DNA from: Micromonospora sp. HM5-17
GTDB lineage: Bacteria; Actinomycetota; Actinomycetes; Mycobacteriales; Micromonosporaceae
DNA: 64,000 bases
Direction of reading: 5' to 3'
Assembly: GCF_003762835.1 (NCBI RefSeq)
Contig: NZ_RJWA01000001.1
Coordinates: 558,001-622,000, forward strand
Shown here piece after piece: positions 35,476-44,244 of this stretch. The notes beneath the pieces were generated by a model that was not told where the DNA came from, ran no database searches, and saw only the letters and a program-made list of their open reading frames with translations. Each line of letters opens with the position of its first letter. Position 1 is the stretch's first letter. The position numbers and the translations under genes are program-made.

Positions 35476-37056
35476 GTGACCGCAGAGATGCTCGACTATC
35501 TGATCATCGGGGCGGGTCCGGCCGGACTCCAGCTCGCGGCGCTTCTCGAGCGAGACGGCCGCCGGGATTACCTGGTGCTGGAGTCCGCCGCCGCCCCCGG
35601 CGCGTTCTTCACCCGGTTTCCACGGCACCGGCGGCTGATCTCGATCAACAAGCCGCACACCGGCTCCGACGACCCGGAGCTGAACCTGCGGCTGGACTGG
35701 AACTCGCTGCTCAGCGACGATCCGGCGCTGCGCTTCACCCGGTACACCGAGCGGTACTTCCCGCACGCCGACGTCATGGTCCGCTACCTGGCGGACTTCG
35801 CGGCGGCGACCGGGGTCCGCGTCCGGTACGGCAGCCGGGTCACCCGGGTCTCCCGGGCCCCGGACGGCGGCTTCGCGGTCAGTGACCAGACCGGTACGGT
35901 GCACCGGGCCCGCCGGGTCGTGGTGGCGACCGGGGTCTCCCAGCCGTACGTCCCGCCGATTCCCGGTGTCGAGCACGCCGAGCTCTACACCGAGATGTCG
36001 GTCGATCCCCGGGACTTCGTCGACCAGCGGGTCCTCGTCATCGGCAAGGGCAACTCGGCGTTCGAGACCGCCGACAACCTGATGGAGACCACCACCCTGA
36101 TCCACGTCGCCGGCCCGGGCCCGGTCCGGATGGCCTGGCGGACCCATTACGTCGGCCACCTCCGGGCGGTGAACAACAACTTCCTCGACACGTACCAGCT
36201 CAAGTCGGCGAACGCGATCCTCGACGGGCACGTCCGCGAGATCGCCCGCGACGCGGACGGCTACCGGGTGGTGTTCAGCTTCTCCCGCGCCGACGAGGTC
36301 ACCAAGGAGCTGCGCTACGACCGGGTGCTGCTCTGCACCGGCTTCCGGTTCGACGCGTCGATCTTCGACGACGATTGCCGGCCGGCGCTGACCATCGACG
36401 ACCGCTTCCCGGCCCAGACGGCCGAGTGGGAGTCGGTGAGCGTCCCGAACCTGTTCTTCGCCGGCACGCTCTCCCAGGAGCGGGACTTCAAGCGCTCGAC
36501 CAGCGGATTCATCCACGGCTTCCGGTACGGCGTGCGTGCGCTGCACCACATCCTGGAACGGCGGTACCACGACGAGCCATGGCCCGCCGAGAAGCTCGAC
36601 GCCGACGCCGAGCCGATTGCCGACGCGATCATCGAGCGGGTCAACCGCAGTTCCGGGCTGTGGCAGCAGTTCGGGGTGCTCGCCGACGTGGTGACGGTGG
36701 CCGGGGCGAACGCCCGGTACCACGAGGAGGTTCCGGTCGAGTACGCCACCCGGATCGGGCTGGCCACGGCGGACCATCCGGTCGAACACGCCTTCTTCGT
36801 CACCCTCGAGTACGGCCCGGAGCATGACCGGGTCGACCCGTTCGACATCTCGGTGCGTCGGGTCGTCCAGGACGCGGTCGGCCAGGCGCACGCCGCCGCG
36901 TACCTGCACCCGGTGGTCCGGCACCACCGCGACGGCCGGGTGGTCGCGGTCCACCACCTAACGGAGAACCTGGAGAACCGGTGGAACCGGCCGGACGTGC
37001 ACCGGGCGCCACTGGTCGCCTTCCTGGACCGCTGCCTCGACGGCGCCGTGGGGTGA
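35476..37056 (+). CDS. FAD/NAD(P)H flavoprotein resembling FOXRED2/ERFAD (copy B)
   Basis: A 526-residue paralog of the 30143-31714 protein, collinear with it throughout. GAGPAG is near residues 11-16, FPRHRRLISINKPHTG and DWNSLLSDDPALRF follow, the second Rossmann motif is VIGKGNSAFETADN, and FKRSTSGFIHGFRYGVRALH lies near 345. The two copies differ mainly in the C-terminal third. They may catalyse successive steps or form a heteromer. This copy leads an operon with the alpha-hydroxy-acid oxidase (3 nt gap), P450, linker ORF and antiporter. Start GTG 35476 follows the leaderless promoter. Confidence 0.83.
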   Translation: MTAEMLDYLIIGAGPAGLQLAALLERDGRRDYLVLESAAAPGAFFTRFPRHRRLISINKPHTGSDDPELNLRLDWNSLLSDDPALRFTRYTERYFPHADVMVRYLADFAAATGVRVRYGSRVTRVSRAPDGGFAVSDQTGTVHRARRVVVATGVSQPYVPPIPGVEHAELYTEMSVDPRDFVDQRVLVIGKGNSAFETADNLMETTTLIHVAGPGPVRMAWRTHYVGHLRAVNNNFLDTYQLKSANAILDGHVREIARDADGYRVVFSFSRADEVTKELRYDRVLLCTGFRFDASIFDDDCRPALTIDDRFPAQTAEWESVSVPNLFFAGTLSQERDFKRSTSGFIHGFRYGVRALHHILERRYHDEPWPAEKLDADAEPIADAIIERVNRSSGLWQQFGVLADVVTVAGANARYHEEVPVEYATRIGLATADHPVEHAFFVTLEYGPEHDRVDPFDISVRRVVQDAVGQAHAAAYLHPVVRHHRDGRVVAVHHLTENLENRWNRPDVHRAPLVAFLDRCLDGAVG

Positions 37057-37059
37057 GCC

Positions 37060-38181
37060 GTGCCCCCGGTGGCGGACCGGGTGGGCTCGCGCCGCACACC
37101 CACGGCCGGTGCGAGCCCCCTGGTGAACCTCGACGACCTGAGGACCGAGGCCGAGCGTCGGCTCGACCCGGTGCACCGAGACTTCTTCGCCGGCGGGGCC
37201 GGTGACGAGCGCACCCTGCGGGCCAACGAGACCGCCTTCGACGCGTACCGGATCCTGCCCCGGGTGCTGCGCGGCGGGGGTGCGCGCGACCTGCGGATCA
37301 CCCTGTTCGGGGACGAGCTCGCCCTGCCGGTGCTGGCCTCTCCGACGGCCTTCCACCGGCTGGCGCACCCGGACGGGGAACTCGCCTGCGCCCGCGCGGT
37401 CGCCGCCGCCGGCACCGTGATGGTGGTGAGCATGGCGGCCACCACGCCGATCGAGGCGGTCGCCGCGGCGACGGACGCCGAAAGGCGGCGGGCCCGGCTG
37501 TGGTTTCAGCTCTATCCGCAGCCGGATCTCGGCTTCACCGAGTCGGTGATCCGGCGGGCCGAGGCCGCCGGCTGCCAGGCCCTGGTGGTGACCGGCGACT
37601 CACCGGTGTTCGGGTGGCGCGAACGCGACCTGCGTAACGGTTTTCTCGACCTGCCGTCCGGCCTGTGGTGCGAGAACATGCGGGATCCCCAGACCGGGAC
37701 GGTGCGGAACATCGTGATGGACGACCGCCTCGACTGGGCTCGGATCGACTGGCTGCGCGAGATCACCCGGCTGCCGGTCGTGTTGAAGGGCGTCCTGCAT
37801 CCGGCCGACGCCCGGCTGGCGGTCGAGCACGGGGTCGACGCCGTCCTGGTCTCCAACCACGGCGGGCGGCAACTGGACGGCGTACCGGCGAGCATCGACG
37901 CGCTGCCGGCGGTGGTCGACGCCGTCGAGGGGCGTGTTCCGGTCCTACTCGACGGCGGTGTCCGCCGGGGAACCGACATCCTCACCGCCCTGGCCTTCGG
38001 CGCCGTCGCGGTCGGGGTCGGGCGGCCGGTGGTCTGGGGCCTCGCCGCGCGGGGCGAGGCCGGGGTACGGCAGGTGTTCGACTGGCTGCGGGCGGACCTC
38101 GCCCGGGCCATGACCCTCGCCGGGGCGGTCCGGCCCGCCGACCTCACCCCGGACCTGATCCTGCCGGGGGCGGCCGGATGA
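37060..38181 (+). CDS. FMN-dependent alpha-hydroxy-acid oxidase/dehydrogenase
   Basis: A 373-residue TIM-barrel flavoenzyme of the glycolate oxidase/lactate monooxygenase/mandelate oxidase family. The active-site signature SNHGGRQLDG is at 265-274 (catalytic His267, substrate Arg270), FMN-binding Lys243 is in VVLKGV, and the phosphate site is LLDGGVRRGTDI. It oxidises a 2-hydroxy acid to a 2-keto acid; family members such as hydroxymandelate oxidase act on aromatic acids. There is no membrane insertion segment, so it is probably an O2-using cytosolic form. Start GTG 37060 is 3 nt after the flavoprotein stop. Confidence 0.88.
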   Translation: MPPVADRVGSRRTPTAGASPLVNLDDLRTEAERRLDPVHRDFFAGGAGDERTLRANETAFDAYRILPRVLRGGGARDLRITLFGDELALPVLASPTAFHRLAHPDGELACARAVAAAGTVMVVSMAATTPIEAVAAATDAERRRARLWFQLYPQPDLGFTESVIRRAEAAGCQALVVTGDSPVFGWRERDLRNGFLDLPSGLWCENMRDPQTGTVRNIVMDDRLDWARIDWLREITRLPVVLKGVLHPADARLAVEHGVDAVLVSNHGGRQLDGVPASIDALPAVVDAVEGRVPVLLDGGVRRGTDILTALAFGAVAVGVGRPVVWGLAARGEAGVRQVFDWLRADLARAMTLAGAVRPADLTPDLILPGAAG

Positions 38182-39551
38182 GGACGCTGCCCGTATTGCT
38201 GTGGGCCCTGGTGGCCGTGGTGGCGGCGGGGTGGCTCCTGCCGCGCTGGCTACCTCCGGCAGTGGTCCGACTGCGTGAGTGGATCTTCGTGCGGGTGAAC
38301 GGCGCTGAGGGCATCCCGATCCCGGGGCCGCTGGTCGGCCCCGAGCACTTCATCCGCGTCTATGCGCACCTCGCGGCCAACGGGCGGAGCCGGGGCGCCG
38401 GCCTCTCCGACCTGTTCTGGTACTGGCTGGCACCCGGCCCGCAGATGCACCAGGAGCACCTGGAACCGGGCGAGCGCTACCGCATCGTCGCCCGGACGAC
38501 CCGACGGGTGCTCGCCGTGCCGCACCGGCGGGCGGCCGAGCTGGCCGGGGCGGCGGCCCGCCGCGTCCTCGCTCGGCTGCCGGCCGACCGTCCCTGTCAC
38601 GTCCGGCTACGCGACCTGATGATGCCACTCTGGGCCGAGGTCTATTACGAACTCGTCTTCGCCGAGCCGTGCCCGCCCGAGGCCCGGGCGCTGATCGTGG
38701 CCAACGCCGACGACGTGGTCACCGCGCTCAAGTGCTGCGGGCTGCGCCACCTGGACCGCCGGGACCGGCTCACCCGCTACCTGCGGGCCCGGGTCGACGC
38801 CGGCACCGCGCCGGTGACCCTCCCGGCGCCGTTCACCGCCGAGGAGACGGTCTGGTACCTCCAGGGGACCTACTTCAACACCGCCGTCGTCCAGATGTCG
38901 GAGGCGATGGCGCACCTGCTGCTCGCCATCGCGCAGCATCCGCCGACGCGGCGCGAGCTGCTGGCCACCCTCGACGACGTCGACGGCGAGGGGGATCGCG
39001 CACTCGACCGGGTGATCGACGAGACGCTGCGGGTGTACCCGCTCTTCGGCGTGGCGCACCGGATCACCACGGGTCCGATCGAGGTCGACGCCAAGGTCAC
39101 CATCCCGGCCGGGTCGGTGCTGCTCTTCAACTACCTCGCCTTCCAGCGCACCGGGGTGGCCGCCGACGACACCTTCGACCCGTCCCGCTGGCGGAGGCTG
39201 GCGCGCGGCGACGCCCACTTCATCCCGTTCGGGGTCACCGCCAACCGGGCCTGCCCGGCCCGCGGGGTGGCCCCGGTGATGATGCGCGCGGTCGCCCGCG
39301 AGGTGTTGCGCTGGTACACCCTGGTCTCCAGCGTCCGGCACACCCGGTCGCTGCCGAACCGGGGACCCTGCTTCCTCGTCCCGGCTGGGGTACGGCCCCC
39401 GGGGCGGATCCGCCTGTGGGCGATGCGGCTGCGCGACCGCTGGGCCGACGTCTGGCGCAGCCTCGTCCAGCTCGTGCTCGGCACCTGGATGGTGCTCGAC
39501 GCGCGACGCCAACGGTTGTGCGCGACCTACTTCGAGGAGGTACGCAAATGA
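38178..39551 (+). CDS. Cytochrome P450 with N-terminal membrane anchor
   Basis: A 457-residue P450. The heme ligand is Cys359 in FGVTANRACPARG, and the ExxR pair is in DETLRVYP (about 280-285). Unusually for bacteria the protein starts with a hydrophobic helix (TLPVLLWALVAVVAAGWLLP, residues 3-22) and a Pro-rich turn (IPIPGP), like eukaryotic microsomal P450s. It also has a C-terminal extension of about 65 residues with an amphipathic or hydrophobic helix (SLVQLVLGTWMVLD). The I-helix Thr motif is not obvious. ATG 38178 overlaps the oxidase stop as ATGA. It probably oxidises a membrane-associated or hydrophobic intermediate. Confidence 0.83.
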   Translation: MRTLPVLLWALVAVVAAGWLLPRWLPPAVVRLREWIFVRVNGAEGIPIPGPLVGPEHFIRVYAHLAANGRSRGAGLSDLFWYWLAPGPQMHQEHLEPGERYRIVARTTRRVLAVPHRRAAELAGAAARRVLARLPADRPCHVRLRDLMMPLWAEVYYELVFAEPCPPEARALIVANADDVVTALKCCGLRHLDRRDRLTRYLRARVDAGTAPVTLPAPFTAEETVWYLQGTYFNTAVVQMSEAMAHLLLAIAQHPPTRRELLATLDDVDGEGDRALDRVIDETLRVYPLFGVAHRITTGPIEVDAKVTIPAGSVLLFNYLAFQRTGVAADDTFDPSRWRRLARGDAHFIPFGVTANRACPARGVAPVMMRAVAREVLRWYTLVSSVRHTRSLPNRGPCFLVPAGVRPPGRIRLWAMRLRDRWADVWRSLVQLVLGTWMVLDARRQRLCATYFEEVRK

Positions 39552-39601
39552 TTACGTCCGGTTCGGTGGCGGCGGTCAGGGCGGGAGGCGGGGCGACATG
39601 A
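39548..39601 (+). CDS. 17-residue linking ORF between P450 and antiporter
   Basis: The ORF encodes MITSGSVAAVRAGGGAT. Its ATG overlaps the P450 stop as ATGA, and its TGA overlaps the antiporter ATG as ATGA. GAGGAGG at 39534-39540 is a near-perfect ribosome site 7 nt upstream of the ATG, whereas the antiporter start has weaker GGAGG-like signals inside the ORF. The simplest role is translational coupling; a functional peptide is possible but has no signature. Confidence 0.55.
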   Translation: MITSGSVAAVRAGGGAT

Positions 39602-40884
39602 GCCCGGTGGAGCTGGCACCCCGCTTCTTCTTCGCCGTCGCGGTGATCCTGCTCTTCTGCCGGCTGATGGCGTGGTTGCTCGGCCGGGTCGGCCAGCCGG
39701 CGGTGGTGAGTGAGATGGTGGCCGGCGTTCTGCTCGGGCCGTCCCTGCTCGGTCTGGTGGCGCCTGGCGTCCAGGACGCGCTGTTCCCGGAGCCGCTCTA
39801 CCCGGTGCTCTACGTCGTCGGACAGGTCGGTCTGGTCATCTTCATGTTCCAGGCCGGGTACGCGTTCACCGCGCATCCGATCACCGGGCTGGCCGGTACC
39901 GCCGGCGCGGTGTCACTGGCCGGGATCTTCGTGCCGCTCGGCCTCGGCGTGCTGCTGGTGCTCGCCACCGCCGCGCACGCGCCCGTCGTGGCGGAGGGCG
40001 CCCCCCTCGGGGTCACCGCCGCGTTCGTCGGGGTCGCCCTGGCCATCACCGCCTTCCCGATGCTCGCCCGGATCATCACCGAGGGCGGGCACGCCGGCAC
40101 CCGGTACGGCTCGCTGGCCCTGGCCAGTGGCGCGATCGACGACGTGGTCGCCTGGATCCTGCTCGCCGGGGTCCTCGCCACCGCCTCCGGCCGCCCCGGC
40201 CCGGCGCTGGTGACGGTCGGCGGCGCGGTGCTGTTCGGGGTACTGCTCTGGTTCGTCGGTCGTCGGCTGGTCGCCGTGCTGATCGGCAGTGACCGGCTCG
40301 GCGACCAGGCCCGGCTGCTCGGCCTGGTCGTGCTCCTCTTCGCGGCTGCGTGGTTCACCGACGAGGTCGGCCTGTACGCGGTCTTCGGCGCCTTCTCGGT
40401 CGGCGCGATCATGCGGCACCACCCCCGCACCGACCGGATGGTCGCCACCATCACCCCGGTCTGCCAGATCGCCTTCCTACCGCTCTTCTTCACCTACTCG
40501 GGCCTGCACACCGAGTTCGGGCTGCTCGGCCAGCCGTCGGTGCTGTTCTTCGCGCTGGCCTGCGTCGCGCTCGCCGTCGTCGGCAAGTTCGGTGCCTGCT
40601 GGTCGGTGGCCCGGATGCGGGGCGAGCCGAAGAGCGTGGCGCTGCGGATCGGCGCCCTGATGAACGCCCGCGGGCTGATGCAGCTCATCGCGATCAACGT
40701 GGGCATGGCGGCGGGGATCGTCAACGCGACGCTCTTCACGGCTCTGGTGCTGGTCGCGCTCGTCACGACGCTGATGACCACCCCGGTGTTGCGCTGGATC
40801 GCGCGGCGTGAGGCGAGAAGTCCCGGTCTGCTGAACACGAAAGATCCGATGCTAGCGGTTCAATCGACCGCCGACAGGACATAG
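39598..40884 (+). CDS. CPA2 family cation/proton antiporter
   Basis: A 428-residue membrane protein with about 12-13 helices and the Na+/H+ exchanger fold of KefB/NapA-type CPA2 antiporters. GVLLGPSLLG, an unwound-helix region with SGAIDDVVAWILL (Asp-Asp pair expected to bind the ion), and LMNARGLMQL are characteristic. No RCK/TrkA regulatory domain is attached. It is the last gene of the heptamer-controlled operon. Similar antiporters occur in biosynthetic clusters as exporters or ion-homeostasis proteins, so export or self-protection is a guess. Confidence 0.88.
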   Translation: MSPVELAPRFFFAVAVILLFCRLMAWLLGRVGQPAVVSEMVAGVLLGPSLLGLVAPGVQDALFPEPLYPVLYVVGQVGLVIFMFQAGYAFTAHPITGLAGTAGAVSLAGIFVPLGLGVLLVLATAAHAPVVAEGAPLGVTAAFVGVALAITAFPMLARIITEGGHAGTRYGSLALASGAIDDVVAWILLAGVLATASGRPGPALVTVGGAVLFGVLLWFVGRRLVAVLIGSDRLGDQARLLGLVVLLFAAAWFTDEVGLYAVFGAFSVGAIMRHHPRTDRMVATITPVCQIAFLPLFFTYSGLHTEFGLLGQPSVLFFALACVALAVVGKFGACWSVARMRGEPKSVALRIGALMNARGLMQLIAINVGMAAGIVNATLFTALVLVALVTTLMTTPVLRWIARREARSPGLLNTKDPMLAVQSTADRT

Positions 40885-40913
40885 GGACATCTATCACTAT
40901 CGATATATGTGGG

Positions 40914-41621
40914 GTGGTGTGCGATCCTCGACGTGTGCTGAAGGCAAGCGGTCAGTCACCCGTCGTGCCCCGGCTGCTTCTGGTCGAGGACGACGTGGAA
41001 CTCGCGGACATGCTCAGCGAGGTGCTGACCGACGAGGGGTACCTCGTCGACGTGGCCCGGGACGGACAGCGCGCCCTGCACCTCGGGCTCACGCGGCCAT
41101 ACGACGTCATGGTGATCGACCGGCTGCTGCCGGCGCTCGACGGGCTCAACCTGCTGGCCCGGCTGCGGTCCCGCGCGGTCGGCGCCCGGGCCCTGATGCT
41201 CACCGCCCTCGGTGCGGTCGACGACCGGGTCGCCGGGCTGGACGCGGGAGCCGACGACTACCTGATCAAACCCTTCGACCTGGACGAGCTGAGCGCGCGG
41301 CTGCGGGCACTGTGCCGGCGCACCTCGGACGGCGCCGACGCGCTCCCGATCGGGGCCGGCCAGCTCGACCTCGCCCTGCGCGACGTCGTGCTGCCCGACG
41401 GGTCCCGGGTGGCACTCTCGGCCCGGGAGTTCGAACTGCTCCGGGTGCTCGCCGTCCGCCCCCGGATGGTGCACTCCCGGGCCGAGCTGCGCCGCCGGGT
41501 GTTCGACGAGGCGGCATCCCCGTCCATTGTGGATACGTACGTGTACTACCTGCGCCGTAAGCTCGGCCGGGCCGCGGTGCGGACCGTGCACGGCCTCGGC
41601 TATCGGCTGGGTGAGCTGTGA
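40914..41621 (+). CDS. OmpR/PhoB-family response regulator
   Basis: A 235-residue regulator: receiver domain with acidic cluster Glu25-Asp26-Asp27, phospho-acceptor Asp69 (VMVIDRLLP) and Lys near 120 (IKPFD), then a winged-helix DNA-binding domain ending VRTVHGLGYRLGE. OmpR-family proteins bind tandem half-sites on an 11-bp period upstream of -10, the pattern at the two cluster promoters, so it is the best in-cluster candidate activator. The start is GTG 40914, close behind an AT-rich GATATA box; GTG 40935 is an alternative. Its stop overlaps the kinase start (GTGA). Confidence 0.88.
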   Translation: MVCDPRRVLKASGQSPVVPRLLLVEDDVELADMLSEVLTDEGYLVDVARDGQRALHLGLTRPYDVMVIDRLLPALDGLNLLARLRSRAVGARALMLTALGAVDDRVAGLDAGADDYLIKPFDLDELSARLRALCRRTSDGADALPIGAGQLDLALRDVVLPDGSRVALSAREFELLRVLAVRPRMVHSRAELRRRVFDEAASPSIVDTYVYYLRRKLGRAAVRTVHGLGYRLGEL

Positions 41622-42895
41622 GAGCTGACCGGCCGGCGCCGTCACGGACCGGGATCTCCTGGGCCGCCGCCGAACGCGCGGTGGTCGCGCGGGCCCGACG
41701 ACGGATCGGGCTGCTGGTCGGGGTCGCGGTGACGGTGCTGGTGACGGCGGTCGGCGGTGTCGCCTACGGGATGCTGGTACGCGGCCAGGAACGCCAGATC
41801 CAGCGGGAACTGGCCTACGCCGCCGAGCACGGTGACCCGTCCGGCCCGCCCGGCTGCACCTGGCTCGTCGTCCTTCACGAGGGAGAGCTGGTCACCGGCC
41901 GGATCCCTGTGCCGGCCGGCTTCCCGCTGACCGACGTGTTGACCGCGACCGCCGCCACCCGGACCACCCACGTGACCACCGTCGAGCGCAACGGCACCGT
42001 CTACGTCGTCCTGACCCGGCCTCGCGGCGAGGACGTGGTGCAGGCCATCTTCGACGCCCGCTACCAGCTCGCCGACCGGCGCCACCTGCTTCTCGCTCTC
42101 GCCGTCGCCGAGGCGGCCGGGCTGCTCGTCGCGGTCTCCAGCGGCATGGCCCTGGGCCGGCGCGCCGTCGCGCCGCTCGCCGAGGCGCTCGCCCGGCAGC
42201 GCCGGTTCGTCGCCGAGGTCAGCCATGAACTGCGGACGCCCATCGCCCAGGTGCACACCCGGGCCCAGGTGCTCGCCCGCCGGGCCGGGAACGCCGGCGT
42301 GCCGGCCGACTACCGCGCCGAACTGGACCGGCTGATCGGCACCACGCGGCGGCTCGGCGAGGTCGTCGACGACCTGCTGCTCTCCGCCCGGCTGGCGGCC
42401 CTGCCGGACAACCGGCCGGTGGCCGACCTGGTGGATCTCGCCGCTCTTGCCGAGGCGGCGGTCGTCGCCGAGACGGACCGCGCTGCCGAGCACGGGGTGA
42501 CGGTCACGCTGAGCCGACCCGACGTCCCGCTGCCGGTGCTCGGCGTCGGCTCCGCGCTACGCCGGGTGGCCAGCGAACTGCTGGCCAACGCCCTGACGCA
42601 CACGCCCGCCGGCGGGCAGATCGAGGTGGTCGTACGCCGTGACGGCCACGTCGTCGAACTGGTCGTCACCGACACCGGGACCGGCTTCGATCCCGCCGAC
42701 CGGATCTTCGACCCGTTCCACAGCGGCAGGGCTGGACGACATACGGGCCTCGGGCTGGCGCTGCTCCGCGAGGTCGTCACCGGCCACGGCGGCACGATCG
42801 AGGCCCGGGGCCGCCCCGGCCAGGGCGCCAGTTTCGCCGTCCGGCTGCCGGCCCGGACCGAGCAGGCTCGGCCGGTGGCCCGGGTCGGCGGCTGA
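41618..42895 (+). CDS. Sensor histidine kinase
   Basis: A 425-residue membrane kinase cotranscribed with the response regulator. Two membrane helices (about 29-54 and 156-178) bracket a short extracytoplasmic sensor of about 100 residues. A HAMP-like linker follows, then HisKA with phospho-acceptor His203 ([12 protein letters not shown]), and HATPase_c with N box [15 protein letters not shown]1 DTGTGFDP and G2 [11 protein letters not shown]. The sensor has no domain that I recognise. Signals may be the pathway product or ion stress related to the adjacent antiporter. Confidence 0.9.
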   Translation: MRADRPAPSRTGISWAAAERAVVARARRRIGLLVGVAVTVLVTAVGGVAYGMLVRGQERQIQRELAYAAEHGDPSGPPGCTWLVVLHEGELVTGRIPVPAGFPLTDVLTATAATRTTHVTTVERNGTVYVVLTRPRGEDVVQAIFDARYQLADRRHLLLALAVAEAAGLLVAVSSGMALGRRAVAPLAEALARQRRFVAEVSHELRTPIAQVHTRAQVLARRAGNAGVPADYRAELDRLIGTTRRLGEVVDDLLLSARLAALPDNRPVADLVDLAALAEAAVVAETDRAAEHGVTVTLSRPDVPLPVLGVGSALRRVASELLANALTHTPAGGQIEVVVRRDGHVVELVVTDTGTGFDPADRIFDPFHSGRAGRHTGLGLALLREVVTGHGGTIEARGRPGQGASFAVRLPARTEQARPVARVGG

Positions 42896-43084
42896 GCCGC
42901 GCCGGAGCCACCGGCCGCCGGCGGTCGGGCGCGCCACCCCGTCCGGGTCGGGCTCACCGGCTGTTCGGAAGGGCCGGCACGCGGGTGACCTCCGCCAGGG
43001 CGGGCGAGGCCCCGGCACCGGTGGGTCCGCCGGCCCGGCGGCCGGACGGGAGCGCCGACACCTCCGGGCCAGCGGCGGTCGGCG

Positions 43085-43090
43085 TAAGGT
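43085..43090 (+). promoter_or_regulatory. -10 box of a leaderless aminotransferase transcript
   Basis: TAAGGT ends 8 nt before ATG 43099, the spacing of leaderless actinobacterial promoters. No CTGAG heptamers lie upstream, so this gene is not part of the neighbouring regulon by that criterion. Confidence 0.5.
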
Positions 43091-43098
43091 GTGCCGAC

Positions 43099-44244
43099 AT
43101 GGAAAACCCCTTGCAGCGCCTCACCCTCGCGGAACTCCGAACCCGGACCAGCGAGAAGTGGCGGCGGTACCCACCGGACGTTCTCCCGCTCTGGGTCGCC
43201 GAAATGGACGTGTCGCTGGCCGAGCCCGTCGCCCGGGCACTCACCGAGGCGGTCGCGCGCGGCGACACCGGTTATCCAATGGGTGCCGAGTACGTCGAGG
43301 CGCTCGCCGGGTTCGCCGCCCGGCGCTGGGGCTGGACCATCAAAGCCGACCACGCCCGACTCGTCCCCGACGTGATGCTCGGCATCGTCGAGGTGCTGAA
43401 GCTGGTCACCGACCCCGGTGACGCAGTGGTGATCAGCCCGCCGGTCTACCCGCCGTTCTACGACTTCGTCGCCGCGGCCGACCGCCGGGTGGTCGAGGCG
43501 CCCTTGACCGCGGCGCACCGGCTCGACCCCGAGGCGCTGGAGCGGGCGTTCGCCGCGGCGGTGGCGGGCGGCCGGCGAGCCGCGTACCTGCTCTGCAACC
43601 CGCACAACCCCAGCGGCACAGTGCACCACCCGGACGAGCTGGCCACCGTCACCGAGCTGGCCGACCGATACGGCGTCCGGGTCGTGGTGGACGAGATCCA
43701 TGCCCCGCTGGTCTACCCGGGGACGACGTTCCGGCCGTACCTCTCGCTGCCCGGCAGTGAACGCGGCTTCGTGCTGCTCTCCGCCTCGAAGGCGTGGAAC
43801 CTGGCCGGGATGAAGGCCGCGGTGGCGGTCGCCGGGGCGGAGGCCGCCGCCGACCTGGCCCGGATGCCGACGGTGGTTGCGGACGGGGCGAGCCACTTCG
43901 GCGTGATCGCCCACAGCGCCGCCCTCCGGTACGGCGAGCCGTGGCTGGACGACCTGCTCGCCGGCCTCGATCACAACCGCCATCTCCTTGGCAAGCTGCT
44001 CACCGAACACCTGCCACAGGTCCGGTACCAGCCGCCGGAGGGCACCTACCTGGCCTGGCTCGACTGCCGGGACCTGGCACTGCCCGGTGACCCGGCCGAG
44101 GTCTTCCTCGACCGGGGACGGGTCGCGCTGGTCTCCGGGCCGACCTTCGGCACCGGCGGAGCCGGCCACGCCCGGCTCAACCTGGCGACCTCCCCGGAGA
44201 TCATCACCGAGGCGGTCCGGCGGATGGCCGCCGCGGTGTCCTGA
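43099..44244 (+). CDS. MalY/PatB-type PLP enzyme (aminotransferase or C-S lyase)
   Basis: A 381-residue fold-type I PLP enzyme. The Schiff-base lysine is Lys231 ([12 protein letters not shown]); CNPHNPSG (166-173) and Asp198 of VVVDEIH contact the cofactor, and [11 protein letters not shown] near the N-terminus is typical of MalY/PatB. Family members act as cystathionine beta-lyases and sometimes aminotransferases. It lies after the two-component system but has its own leaderless promoter, so membership in the upstream pathway is uncertain. A tyrosine-related transamination is possible but unsupported. Confidence 0.87.
   Translation: MENPLQRLTLAELRTRTSEKWRRYPPDVLPLWVAEMDVSLAEPVARALTEAVARGDTGYPMGAEYVEALAGFAARRWGWTIKADHARLVPDVMLGIVEVLKLVTDPGDAVVISPPVYPPFYDFVAAADRRVVEAPLTAAHRLDPEALERAFAAAVAGGRRAAYLLCNPHNPSGTVHHPDELATVTELADRYGVRVVVDEIHAPLVYPGTTFRPYLSLPGSERGFVLLSASKAWNLAGMKAAVAVAGAEAAADLARMPTVVADGASHFGVIAHSAALRYGEPWLDDLLAGLDHNRHLLGKLLTEHLPQVRYQPPEGTYLAWLDCRDLALPGDPAEVFLDRGRVALVSGPTFGTGGAGHARLNLATSPEIITEAVRRMAAAVS

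Noticed and set aside
42985-43098. N-terminal extension of the aminotransferase (frame open from 42985)
   Set aside because: The extension is Pro/Gly/Ala-rich; a -10 box ends 8 nt before ATG 43099, which also gives the family N-terminus.
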